Both the position numbers and the translations under genes were made by a program. Below are positions 9,470 to 17,389 of a stretch of 64,000 nt of DNA, piece by piece; position 1 is the stretch's first letter; each line of letters starts with the position of its first letter. The stretch spans positions 3,041,001-3,105,000 of the forward strand of contig NZ_CP017174.1 of the NCBI RefSeq assembly GCF_006402735.1. The letters run 5' to 3'. The notes beneath the pieces were generated by a model. That model saw only the letters and a program-made list of their open reading frames with translations, had not been told where the DNA came from and searched no databases. The stretch is from Myxococcus xanthus (lineage in GTDB: Bacteria; Myxococcota; Myxococcia; Myxococcales; Myxococcaceae).

Positions 9470-10783
9470 TCAGTAGGAGAAGCCAGTGGAGAGGCGCACC
9501 GTGTTCTCGGGACGGAAGGCGTCGGAACCGAGGCGGCGGTGGCTGAAGTCGAGCTTGGCGACCGCGATGTTGCGCAGCGTGTACGCGGCGCCCACCGTGT
9601 AGACGGTGCGGCGGAAGCGCGGGTTGTTGAACAGCGTCTCACGCGGCTTGAACTGCGTGTCCGCGTAGTCCAGGCGCACGTAGGGGACGACCTGATGGGC
9701 GTCGCTCAGGCCCACGGACGGAGCCACGTTGAAGCCCAGCTCACCCCACATGGCCAGCGCGTTGTCGGAGACGGGCGAGCGCAGCACGTCCAGCAGGTTG
9801 GAAAGGCGCGTGTTGCGCTGGGACACCAGCTCCGCGTTCTCCAGGTGGCCGAACAGCATCAGCGCCTTCGCGCGCCAAGGGCCCCGGTTCACCGACAGGT
9901 GCGCGTCGAGGATCAGCAGCGGCGCGGACACGTAGCCACAGGGCGCCACCACGTTGGGGTTGGTGTCTTCGCACTGCCGCACCAGGTCCGGCTTGGGCCG
10001 GTTGCGCGTGGTGTCGCCGTAATACGCCGAGGCGCCGAAGCTGATGCCGTTGAAGCGGGTGACGTCCGCGCGCACCACGAGCGCCAGGTCCGTGGCGCGC
10101 GTCAGTTCGAACCGGCGCTGGTGGCCCGCGCCCACCCAGCGTTGCGAGCTGAAACCCGTGGAGTCCAGGCCGTTGACGACCTGCCCCGTGAGGCGCAGTC
10201 CCCAGGGGATGCGCCACTTCACCTGCAGGCCCATCTCGTCCCACGTGTTGGGGATGACGAGCGTCTCCGCCTCGTCCCGGATGGTCCCCAGGTAGTCGGT
10301 GGGGCGATAGAACTCGCTCAGCGTGCCCACCGCGACGTAGAAGCGGCCCACCGAGAGGGTGACGTTCGGGCCCAGCGTCTTGGCCAGGTAGAGCTCCTCG
10401 ACGAGCACCTCGCCGCCCCGGTCCACCTCCATCTCGTATTCGCCGAACTCCTCGTACTCGAGCTCCAGCGAGGCGCCGGTGCCGCCGTGCTCGAACTCCA
10501 CCTCCATCTCCGCCTTCAACCCGTACTCGGGGAGGCCGGCCTCCAACTCCATCACCAGGCGCGTGGTGTCGAACGCCATGCGCGAGTCGCGCTGCGAGCC
10601 TCCCGCGCGGTTCTGGTTCTCACCGTGATTGAAGTAGGCGAACTGCAGGTCCGCGTAGCCGCCGATGTCCAGCGTCAAGGGCGGCCGGGGCGGCGGCGCG
10701 TCTTGCGCATCGCCGGGGACAGAGGTGAGCAGCGAGACAGCACACAACGACATCAGGAACGAGCGGGACGCGAAGAAGGTCAT
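9470..10783 (-). CDS. Outer-membrane beta-barrel (porin-like) protein
   Basis: The 437-residue protein has a signal peptide (FLMSLCAVSLLTSVPGDAQ). Alternating-residue strands follow throughout, and the protein ends in an aromatic-terminated strand (VRLSTGFSY), all typical of an outer-membrane barrel. I cannot assign a substrate. It is the first gene of a minus-strand set followed by imelysin and di-heme cytochrome genes, so it may be the outer-membrane channel of an iron or metal uptake system; this is inference. A more upstream ATG at 10825 lies inside the 29-bp dyad, so the ATG at 10783 is the better start. Confidence 0.8.
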   Translation of the reverse strand: MTFFASRSFLMSLCAVSLLTSVPGDAQDAPPPRPPLTLDIGGYADLQFAYFNHGENQNRAGGSQRDSRMAFDTTRLVMELEAGLPEYGLKAEMEVEFEHGGTGASLELEYEEFGEYEMEVDRGGEVLVEELYLAKTLGPNVTLSVGRFYVAVGTLSEFYRPTDYLGTIRDEAETLVIPNTWDEMGLQVKWRIPWGLRLTGQVVNGLDSTGFSSQRWVGAGHQRRFELTRATDLALVVRADVTRFNGISFGASAYYGDTTRNRPKPDLVRQCEDTNPNVVAPCGYVSAPLLILDAHLSVNRGPWRAKALMLFGHLENAELVSQRNTRLSNLLDVLRSPVSDNALAMWGELGFNVAPSVGLSDAHQVVPYVRLDYADTQFKPRETLFNNPRFRRTVYTVGAAYTLRNIAVAKLDFSHRRLGSDAFRPENTVRLSTGFSY

Positions 10784-10807
10784 CGGAGCGGCGCGCACCG
10801 TACGTCT

Positions 10808-10836
10808 TTGAATTTGATTCTGCAAACCAATTTCAA
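10808..10836 (-). promoter_or_regulatory. 29-bp dyad, candidate operator of the imelysin operon
   Basis: Read on the minus strand, TTGAAATTGGTT and AATCAAATTCAA flank a 5-base spacer; the two 12-base arms match at 10 of 12 positions. The site is strikingly AT-rich for this genome and sits 25-53 bases upstream of the barrel gene start, where a promoter or operator is expected. Because imelysin loci are commonly controlled by Fur-type repressors, a metal-responsive repressor is the first guess. The bases do not match the classical Fur box closely. Confidence 0.55.
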
Positions 10837-10852
10837 TTTGTGGGCAAATGAG

Positions 10853-10881
10853 AAGGCCCGCGGCGCAGGGCCACGGGCCTT
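10853..10881 (-). terminator. Hairpin terminator after the DUF3108 gene
   Basis: AAGGCCCG at 10853-10860 and CGGGCCTT at 10874-10881 form a perfect 8-bp stem with a 13-base loop, 32 bases past the stop of the minus-strand gene at 10913. The minus strand continues with CTCATTTG, which is only weakly T-rich. It also separates this operon from the imelysin operon. Confidence 0.55.
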
Positions 10882-10912
10882 CGGTGTGGCAACGAAGGGG
10901 TGCGTCAGCCGC

Positions 10913-11809
10913 TCACCACTTCATCGTTTCCTGACCTTCGCTCTTTTGCGGTTTCTCACCCGGACGCGACACGGAGGTGAGGGTGGCGCGCACGGCGCCC
11001 AGGTCGATGGTGCCCACGGCGGCCAGCGGCAGGCGGCGCGCGTCGTCCGAAATCCAGACGTGGACTTCACGCTTCTGCTTGGGCCGGTCCAGGCGCACGG
11101 CGGTGCCCGTCATGTGCCAGGCATTGAATTGGCCCAGCGGCGTCGTCACCTGTTCGCGCTTCACCACCGAGCCTTGCATGCGCCACATGCGACGCACGCC
11201 GTAGACGTCGAAGCACACCTGGAGGTCGTCCTTGAGCGGCAGCTGGCGCAGCAGGTAGATGGCCCCGGCCACATCCAGGCCGTCCTTGTCGAAGGTGTAG
11301 TTGAACTGCCCCTTGGGACGCTGGCCGAACTGGTAGTCCACCTTGACGGTGCGCTCCTTCTGGCCGAACGCGACGTCCACCTTGCGGCGCTGTTCGTTCT
11401 CCAGGGTGTCCTCGACGTAGCGCTTGGGGCGCAGCGTGCGAGGGTGGAGGTACGCGGTGGCGCTGCCGTGCACGCGCCGCACCTTGGAGAAGAAGGTGTT
11501 GGTCTGCGCCTCCACCTGGATGGGGAGGTGCCCATCCTTCTGCTTGTGGACGCGCATCGTCATGGTGCCCGCCTGCGCGCCCATGGCGTCGAGGTCGAAC
11601 TCGAGCACCTCACCCGGCATGAAGGCCATGGGCGTGCGCAGCGTCGGCAGCGCGGAGTCGCACGGCGCCACGGTGAGGGGCCCTTCGGGTTCCTCGGCCT
11701 TGGCGCTTTCGGCCTCCGGTGCGTCCGCCTCCGCGTCCGGCAACTGGGCCCAGGCGCTGACGCTGGACAGTGACAACAGGGCCGCGAAGAGGGTGCGCAG
11801 GGGGCTCAT
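10913..11809 (-). CDS. DUF3108 family exported protein (first paralogue)
   Basis: The 298-residue protein has a clear signal peptide (LRTLFAALLSLSSVSAWAQ) followed by an acidic Ala/Glu/Pro linker. A beta-rich domain of the DUF3108 type then begins near FMPGEVLEFDLDAMGAQAGTM. DUF3108 proteins are periplasmic or outer-membrane-facing and of unknown biochemical function. The open frame extends to 11959, but the ATG at 11809 follows GGAAGGAAAAGG and starts the signal peptide. It is the last gene of a minus-strand trio, 17 bases after the DUF4091 gene; the first gene of the trio is a second DUF3108 paralogue. Confidence 0.82.
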   Translation of the reverse strand: MSPLRTLFAALLSLSSVSAWAQLPDAEADAPEAESAKAEEPEGPLTVAPCDSALPTLRTPMAFMPGEVLEFDLDAMGAQAGTMTMRVHKQKDGHLPIQVEAQTNTFFSKVRRVHGSATAYLHPRTLRPKRYVEDTLENEQRRKVDVAFGQKERTVKVDYQFGQRPKGQFNYTFDKDGLDVAGAIYLLRQLPLKDDLQVCFDVYGVRRMWRMQGSVVKREQVTTPLGQFNAWHMTGTAVRLDRPKQKREVHVWISDDARRLPLAAVGTIDLGAVRATLTSVSRPGEKPQKSEGQETMKW

Positions 11810-11826
11810 CCTTTTCCTTCCAGGGA

Positions 11827-13515
11827 CTACGGGGTGCTCTGCGGCGTCTGACGGTCCGGGCGCTTCGCATATTCGGATTCCGCCCAGCGCTTCCGGAGCC
11901 GGGTGGTGACTTCCTCGCGGACCGCCTCCCATTCTCCCGCATCCGCGTTGATGTCCCAACCGGTGCGCGCCAGCTTGCGCGCGGCCGTCCGGGCGAAGGT
12001 GGCGTCACCCAGCTCGGCGAGCAGCCGGAGGTACTCGTAGTCCTCCAGTCCGTCCCGGATGTGCTTCAGCCGCAGCGTGAGGATGGGTTGGTGGCCGGAA
12101 GGACCCACCCTGGCGGGTGTCCCCGGGTAGAAGAGGGTGCCGTCGCCGTTGCCGCCGAACTCGAAGACGTCCTTCCAGGGGTCCTTCTTCGTGTTGTAGG
12201 CGAAGACGGTGTCGAAATAGAGCTCGCCGTCCACGCCGGAGGAGAAGGCGAGCACGCCCATGGCCCGGTTGAGCGGGGCGGGGTGGTCCACCATGTACGA
12301 AGCCCAGCCGCTGTAGGCCGCGTCCACCGCCTTGTCCGCAGGGGGGCCGCCGTTGCAGCCGTGCGAATTGCAGCTCTGGTACCACCACACCCGGGTGTCA
12401 CCTGCCAGCCGTTTGCGCAGCGCGCGCGTCTCCACCACGCTGCGGCACGTCTGCGGCCCGGGGCGCGGATAGAAGCAGTTGAGCGTGGGCGTAAGGATGT
12501 CCGCCGAGCCGTTCAGCGCGTCATCCAGCGGGCTGGTGACGAGCACGGGAATCGCGCCCGCCGCGCGCACTCGCGTGGACTGGGCCTTCACCAGCGGCAC
12601 GTCCTCGGGCTTGGGTTCGTCCTTGGCGTAGAAGAAGAGCTGCGCGGGCCAGCCCTTCTGGCGGAAGTGCTCGGCGAAGGCGCGGTAGTACGCCGTCTTC
12701 TCCGCGTCCGTCTTCGCCTGCTTGCTGTCACGCACGTCGGTGCTGGTGAAGCGGGCGCCGGAGGGCAGCAGGCTGCCGTCCAGGAAGGGCGCCATCTCCG
12801 CGTCGTACTCGCGCCAGTCCAGCACCGCGCGGCCCTTCTCGAAGCGCACGGGAGGCGGCGTCATGCTCATGCCATGGGCACTCACCCGGTGCTCCAGGAG
12901 CGCGCGTCCGTAGTCACGCAACAGCTTGCGCGCCTCCGCCGACTCCGGCGCCACGCCGTGGCCCCGGGCGATGCTGTACATCGACACCCCGAAGCTGTTG
13001 GGCAGCGAGGACGTGGCGGGCAGGGCGAAGGGCTGCACCTCGGCGGTGAATGGCACCGGCCGGACCTTCGCGTCACCCGCCTTCACCAGCAGCTGTCCCC
13101 GGTACGTCCCCGGCTCCTGCTTCTCCGGGGCGCACACCTCCACGTAGAAGACGGTGGGCAACTTCGAGTCATGTCCCGGCGCATCCACCGGAACCAGCGC
13201 GTCCGGCCACGGGCCCTTGCGGCCCTGGCCGTTGGACGGCGTCTTCACGTCGATGAAGGCCTCGCGCCAGACGCTGGCCTTCAGCACCGCGCCCGGGCCC
13301 TTCAACGTCAGCGACTCCACGGCGGGGCGCTCCACCCGGCCGGGAAGCGCCACCTGCACGGCCTCACACTCACCGCGCGCGAGGCTGAGGCGCGCCTCCT
13401 TGCGTCCCTTCACGGCTTCGCCCGGCCGGACCTTGACCAGGGGCGACACCACCTGAGGCTCCTGCGTGGCGGACATCGCCGCCGCCACCACCGCCCACGC
13501 CCATCCTGCGCCCAT
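11827..13515 (-). CDS. DUF4091 family exported protein
   Basis: The 562-residue protein starts with a short signal peptide (WAWAVVAAAMSA). A beta-sandwich-like N-terminal part is followed by a region typical of glycoside-hydrolase-like barrels (KGWPAQLFFYAKDEP, TRVWWYQSCNSHGCNGGPP). The C-terminal DUF4091 region contains LTLRLKHIRDGLEDYEYLRLL, the most recognisable family signature. DUF4091 proteins are suspected carbohydrate-active enzymes, but no substrate is established that I know of. The gene lies between two DUF3108 genes on the same strand with gaps of 26 and 17 bases, so the three are probably co-transcribed and may act together on an envelope or extracellular polymer; that role is inference. 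Confidence 0.85.
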   Translation of the reverse strand: MGAGWAWAVVAAAMSATQEPQVVSPLVKVRPGEAVKGRKEARLSLARGECEAVQVALPGRVERPAVESLTLKGPGAVLKASVWREAFIDVKTPSNGQGRKGPWPDALVPVDAPGHDSKLPTVFYVEVCAPEKQEPGTYRGQLLVKAGDAKVRPVPFTAEVQPFALPATSSLPNSFGVSMYSIARGHGVAPESAEARKLLRDYGRALLEHRVSAHGMSMTPPPVRFEKGRAVLDWREYDAEMAPFLDGSLLPSGARFTSTDVRDSKQAKTDAEKTAYYRAFAEHFRQKGWPAQLFFYAKDEPKPEDVPLVKAQSTRVRAAGAIPVLVTSPLDDALNGSADILTPTLNCFYPRPGPQTCRSVVETRALRKRLAGDTRVWWYQSCNSHGCNGGPPADKAVDAAYSGWASYMVDHPAPLNRAMGVLAFSSGVDGELYFDTVFAYNTKKDPWKDVFEFGGNGDGTLFYPGTPARVGPSGHQPILTLRLKHIRDGLEDYEYLRLLAELGDATFARTAARKLARTGWDINADAGEWEAVREEVTTRLRKRWAESEYAKRPDRQTPQSTP

Positions 13516-13541
13516 CCGCCCCCTTCACTCTCCGGCGGGTG

Positions 13542-14345
13542 CTACCCGCCATTCTCGGCGCGGGCCACCGTCATGCTCCGGCCCGGCTTGTAGTCGGTTA
13601 TCTCCGCGACGATGGTGCCCAGCGCGAACTCCGCCTCCACCCGCACCGGCACGTGGCTGGGGTCCGTGGTGAAGTAGACGAACATGTCCCGCTTCGAGGC
13701 GAGGTTGCCGCCGAACTCCGTCTTCACGCTGAGCTTGAAGACCTCTTTGTCGCCCAGCGCCGTGCCCAGGACTTCACGCCCTTCCACCTTCGCGCGGAGG
13801 GTGAACTGCTTGCTTCCGGTGAAGACGGGATAGGCATACTCCTGCCCCACGACCAGCTCCCGGTTGCGCAACGCGAACGTCGCACCGGTTACATCCAGCG
13901 TGCCCTCCGTCACCTCGCGGGTGGACTCGCGCGGGGACTCGCCTTCCTTCTGCTTCACCACGAAGGCCGTCTTGCCGTCCGGCTCCATCTTGATGCGCTG
14001 CCGGCGGCGTGAGCCGTTCTCATCCGCGTGCAAGTCACTGCCCACCACGCGCTGGCTCTCCGGCTGCCAGTAGGACACGAACTTGTCCTTGATGGGCCAC
14101 ACGCCCAGCATGTCGTTGGAGCGTGCCACCGCGACGATGGGCCACACGTCCTGGCCCCACTGCTTCATGTGGGCGCCCACGGTCACCTGCGCGGTTCCCG
14201 CGGTGATGCCCAGGTACCTGACGCGGTAGGAGCTCTGCTCCCCAGGGCCGAACGCCGGGTTCACGGATTCCTGGGCCATGGCCGTCGCCGACCAGACCAG
14301 ACCCGCGAGCGCCGCCGCGAACCCCCACTTGGACTGCGTTTGCAT
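13542..14345 (-). CDS. DUF3108 family exported protein (second paralogue)
   Basis: The 267-residue product has a signal peptide (WGFAAALAGLVWSATAMAQ). The DUF3108 core begins SYRVRYLGITAGTAQVTVG and contains VEGREVLGTALGDKEVFKL, typical of this beta-rich family. It is the first gene of the DUF3108-DUF4091-DUF3108 trio. Compared with the paralogue at 10913-11809 it lacks the acidic linker, so the two are not simple copies. The function is unknown; a periplasmic location is likely. Confidence 0.85.
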   Translation of the reverse strand: MQTQSKWGFAAALAGLVWSATAMAQESVNPAFGPGEQSSYRVRYLGITAGTAQVTVGAHMKQWGQDVWPIVAVARSNDMLGVWPIKDKFVSYWQPESQRVVGSDLHADENGSRRRQRIKMEPDGKTAFVVKQKEGESPRESTREVTEGTLDVTGATFALRNRELVVGQEYAYPVFTGSKQFTLRAKVEGREVLGTALGDKEVFKLSVKTEFGGNLASKRDMFVYFTTDPSHVPVRVEAEFALGTIVAEITDYKPGRSMTVARAENGG

Positions 14346-14651
14346 CGGGTGAGCTCCCTCGCTTGGAAATTAGGTAGCCTGGCCGCACCGCGCTAGACCC
14401 GGCTTGGAACCATTCCCGCCACCGCCCATTTCCACTGACGCGGTTGTTGACCAGCCATTCAATTGATGGCCGCTCACTTCACGGGGAGGCACACTTTCCC
14501 ACGTCACGCTCCCGCGCGCCTCCTCCCGGCCGGGGCCTGTTCGCCCGGCAGGCGGGAGTGCCGCGCAGCGGCGTGTCCACTCGACGACACCGCTGGTAGC
14601 CTTCGCGCGAGGCAGCCCGCGGTGTCGGGCGCCATCCCGCAGGAGGGGCAC
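14346..14651. promoter_or_regulatory. Divergent intergenic region
   Basis: These 306 bases separate the minus-strand DUF3108 operon from the plus-strand zinc-ribbon gene and must hold both promoters. GTTGTTGACC near 14441 is the most promoter-like sequence, without a convincing -10 partner. An imperfect GC-rich inverted repeat lies around 14524-14561. The frame of the zinc-ribbon gene is open from 14463, but that extension looks non-coding. Confidence 0.3.
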
Positions 14652-14873
14652 ATGTCTGGTGGTGGCGGTTCGTTCGACTTCGACGATGACGAGAAGGAGT
14701 CCGCGCGCGGAGGTGGCAAGGCGCACAAGGACTTCGACTGTCCTTCGTGCAACGCCAACAACCCCGTGGATGAAGCGCTCGCCCACGGGGACGAGGTGCG
14801 CTGCAACTACTGCGGCTCCGAGTTCAGGGTCAGCGTGAACTCGGAGGGGCGGGTGAAGTTCAAGGAGATTTGA
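14652..14873 (+). CDS. Small zinc-ribbon protein
   Basis: The 73-residue protein has a Gly/Asp-rich N-terminus (GGGGSFDFDDDEKE). A single zinc ribbon follows, with Cys pairs CPSC and CNYC about 25 residues apart, and a short basic end. The start is supported by AGGAGGGG a few bases before the ATG. It could bind nucleic acid or protein; nothing in the sequence decides. Its last 14 bases overlap the 3' end of the convergent yggS gene. Confidence 0.75.
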   Translation: MSGGGGSFDFDDDEKESARGGGKAHKDFDCPSCNANNPVDEALAHGDEVRCNYCGSEFRVSVNSEGRVKFKEI

Positions 14874-15543
14874 GCGCGCGCTCGCCGAAGATGGCGGTGC
14901 CCACGCGGACGACGGTGGCCCCTTCTTCAATGGCCCACTCGAAGTCATGGGTGGTGCCCATGGACAGGCCCGGCAACCCGTGGACACGGGCCAGCTCGCG
15001 CAGGGCCTGGAAGTCCGCGCGGGCCCGGACCTCGTCCTCCGTGGGGGGCGGCAGCGCCATCAGCCCCACCGCCTGGAGGCCAGGCAGGGCGCGGACCTCA
15101 TCCAGGAAGGCGCCGAGCGCGTCGGGTGCCAGGCCGCTCTTGGTGGCCTCGCCGCCCACGTTGACCTCGACGTAGACGGGCAGGGGCGGGGCGCCGTCGC
15201 GGCGCTTCGACAGCTCGCGGGCGACCTCCAGCCGGTCCAGGGCGTGGAAGGCCCCAGCCACCCGCGCCACGTACTTCACCTTGTTCGTCTGGAGCGCCCC
15301 AAGGGCATGCCAGCGCAGGCCGTCCAGGTCCGCCAGCTCCGCGGCCTTGTCCCGCAGCTCCTGCGCGTAGTTCTCCCCGAAGTCGCGCTGGCCGGCGGCG
15401 TAGGCCTCGCGGATGAGGTCCGCGGGCTTCAGCTTGGACACCGCCACCAGTGTCACAGACTCCACGGGCCGCCCCGCCCGGGCACAGGCCGCCGCCACCC
15501 GCTCCCGCACCGACGCCAGCCGCTCCGCCACGCTCCCGCTCAT
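14860..15543 (-). CDS. YggS-family PLP-binding protein
   Basis: The 227-residue cytosolic protein belongs to the YggS/PLPBP family, which buffers pyridoxal 5'-phosphate and affects amino-acid homeostasis. The PLP lysine lies in VAVSK (about residue 36). Family signatures [11 protein letters not shown] and [16 protein letters not shown] are present, and the protein ends near [11 protein letters not shown] as expected. The maf gene starts upstream with a 4-base ATGA overlap, so the two are translationally coupled. The family call is secure; yggS is the E. coli name. Confidence 0.94.
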   Translation of the reverse strand: MSGSVAERLASVRERVAAACARAGRPVESVTLVAVSKLKPADLIREAYAAGQRDFGENYAQELRDKAAELADLDGLRWHALGALQTNKVKYVARVAGAFHALDRLEVARELSKRRDGAPPLPVYVEVNVGGEATKSGLAPDALGAFLDEVRALPGLQAVGLMALPPPTEDEVRARADFQALRELARVHGLPGLSMGTTHDFEWAIEEGATVVRVGTAIFGERALKSP

Positions 15544-16136
15544 GAGGCCCTCCAGGGAAGGGGCACGCCGGCCCGCTCCAGCAGGGCCACCGTCTCGCCC
15601 AGCGGCAGGCCCACGACGTTGGACGTGCTGCCTTCCACGCCCGCCACCAGGAAACCGCCCTTGCCCTGGATGGCGTAGGCACCCGCCTTGTCCAGGGGCT
15701 CGCCGCTGTTCGCGTACCAGGACATCTCCCCGGGGCTCAGGGCGCGGAAGGTGACGCGGGTGTGGACCACCAGCGTCTCCTCATGCCGGCCTGCCAGGGC
15801 CACGCCCGTGTAGACGTCATGCGTCCGCCCGGACAGGCGCGTGAGCATGGCCTGGGCCTCCTCGGCGTCGCGGGGCTTGCCCAGCAGCTCGGCGCCCAGG
15901 GCGACGGTGGTGTCGGCGGCCAGCACCCAGGCGCCCGGGTGGCGGGAAGCCACCACGCGGGCCTTCTCCCGGGCGAGCCGCCCGACATAGGCCTCCGCCG
16001 CCTCACCGGCGTGGGGCGTTTCGTCGATGTCCGCCGCGGAAACGGTGAAACGGAGGTCCAGCTGTGACAGAAGTTCCCTGCGTCGCGGCGACGCCGAGGC
16101 CAGGACGAGCAACGTTTGATCTGCGTTCATGTGCAT
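15540..16136 (-). CDS. maf: Maf-family nucleotide pyrophosphatase
   Basis: The 198-residue protein is a Maf/YhdE/YceF-type enzyme that hydrolyses nucleoside triphosphates, probably modified ones, to monophosphates. The defining N-terminal motif [12 protein letters not shown] and the active-site region [19 protein letters not shown] are clear. An ATG two codons later (16130) is an equally possible start; neither has a strong ribosome-binding sequence. It overlaps yggS by 4 bases. Older annotation calls Maf a septum inhibitor, after the Bacillus protein. Confidence 0.93.
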   Translation of the reverse strand: MHMNADQTLLVLASASPRRRELLSQLDLRFTVSAADIDETPHAGEAAEAYVGRLAREKARVVASRHPGAWVLAADTTVALGAELLGKPRDAEEAQAMLTRLSGRTHDVYTGVALAGRHEETLVVHTRVTFRALSPGEMSWYANSGEPLDKAGAYAIQGKGGFLVAGVEGSTSNVVGLPLGETVALLERAGVPLPWRAS

Positions 16137-16189
16137 GTTACGGCTCGGTCCGGCCTTACCAGACTTGTGCCCCGGAGTGGACTCTACGG

Positions 16190-17284
16190 ATGAATCCCGC
16201 GGACCTCCTGTCGGCCATGAAGCGGACAGTGGAGCAGTTGGCCGCCTTCAATGAGATGGCGAAGGCCCTGACGTCCACGCTCGAGCTCCGCGAGGTGCTG
16301 GCGCTGGTGATGCAGAAGGTCAGCAGCCTGCTGCTGCCTCGCAACTGGTCGCTCATCCTCCAGGACGAGCGCACCGGAAAGCTCTACTTCGAAATCGCGG
16401 TGGGTGACGGCGCGGACGTGCTCAAGGGCCTCCAGCTCAACCCGGGCGAGGGCATTGCCGGCGCCGTCTTCACGTCCGGCGCGGCCCGGCTCGTCCATGA
16501 CGTGGGCGGGGACCCCAGCTTCTCGCCGCGCTTCGATGAAGCCTCCGCCTTCCACACCCGCTCCATCCTCGCGGTGCCGCTGCTGGCCCGGGGCCGGGTG
16601 CTGGGCATCATCGAACTGGTGAACGGGCCCATGGACCCACCCTTCACCAACGAGGACCTCACCATCCTCACCGCCATCGCGGACTACGCGGCCATCGCGA
16701 TTGAGAACGCGCGCAACTTCCGGCGGGTGCAGGAGCTGACGATTACGGACGAGCACACCGGCTGCTACAACGCCCGGCACCTGCGCGCCTTGCTGGACCA
16801 GGAGGTGAAGCGCTCGGAGCGCTTCCGCCACCCGCTGTCGCTCGTCTTCCTGGACCTGGACCACTTCAAGAGCGTCAACGACACCCACGGGCACCTGGTG
16901 GGCAGCGCCACCTTGAAGGAAGCGGGGGACCTGCTGATTACCCTGGGCCGGCAGAACCTGGACGCCGTCTTCCGCTACGGCGGCGACGAGTTCGCCATGT
17001 TGCTGGTGGAGACGGACCAGGAGGGCGCGGCCGTCATCGGCCAGCGCGTCTGCGAGGCCTTCCGGGGGCGGGGCTTCCTCGTGGAGCAGGGCCTGGACGT
17101 GCGCCTCACCGCCAGCGTGGGTGTGGCCACCTATCCGGACCATGCCTCGTCCGCGCTGGACCTCATCCGCGCGGCGGACTTCGCCATGTACGCGGCCAAG
17201 GCCCGGGGGCGGGACGCGCTCTGCATCGCCGAGCCCATTGCGCCCAACGGCGGCACGGGCTCCCACGAGTTCCCGGAGCGGTAG
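16190..17284 (+). CDS. GAF-GGDEF diguanylate cyclase
   Basis: The 364-residue soluble protein has a short helical N-terminus, a GAF sensor domain (about residues 30-180) and a C-terminal GGDEF domain with an intact signature (RYGGDEF, GGDEF at residues 264-268). It should make cyclic di-GMP. The inhibitory RxxD site normally found before the signature is absent: the aligned residues are QNLD, so product feedback through that site is unlikely. The ATG at 16190 is chosen over an open frame reaching 16064 because the maf start region lies there. It is monocistronic and convergent with the foldase gene. The GAF ligand is unknown. Confidence 0.92.
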   Translation: MNPADLLSAMKRTVEQLAAFNEMAKALTSTLELREVLALVMQKVSSLLLPRNWSLILQDERTGKLYFEIAVGDGADVLKGLQLNPGEGIAGAVFTSGAARLVHDVGGDPSFSPRFDEASAFHTRSILAVPLLARGRVLGIIELVNGPMDPPFTNEDLTILTAIADYAAIAIENARNFRRVQELTITDEHTGCYNARHLRALLDQEVKRSERFRHPLSLVFLDLDHFKSVNDTHGHLVGSATLKEAGDLLITLGRQNLDAVFRYGGDEFAMLLVETDQEGAAVIGQRVCEAFRGRGFLVEQGLDVRLTASVGVATYPDHASSALDLIRAADFAMYAAKARGRDALCIAEPIAPNGGTGSHEFPER

Positions 17285-17325
17285 CTGGCGCTCCGGCCCT
17301 GTTGGCAGCGAAGCCCGCAATGAGA

Positions 17326-17362
17326 GAGGGCCGGGGAGGGGAGTACCCTCGGCCCGGCCCTC
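17326..17362. terminator. Bidirectional hairpin terminator
   Basis: GAGGGCCGGG at 17326-17335 and CCCGGCCCTC at 17353-17362 form a perfect 10-bp stem between the convergent diguanylate cyclase and foldase genes. No T-run follows, as is common in this GC-rich genome. Confidence 0.6.
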
Positions 17363-17389
17363 GGGGGCGTCACGGTTGGACGCCGGGAC

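Noticed and set aside
10838..10912. Inverted repeat after the DUF3108 gene as a second operator of the imelysin operon
   Set aside because: The GC-rich 8-bp hairpin lies just past a stop codon and fits a terminator better than a regulator site.
9278..11773. An 831-codon plus-strand open frame across the barrel and DUF3108 genes
   Set aside because: It spans two well-supported minus-strand genes and the operator region. Its composition (Ala/Arg/Gln/His) is that of a shadow frame.
14463..14651. Upstream extension of the zinc-ribbon gene
   Set aside because: It adds 63 Ala/Arg/Pro-rich residues without motif, whereas AGGAGGGG marks the ATG at 14652.
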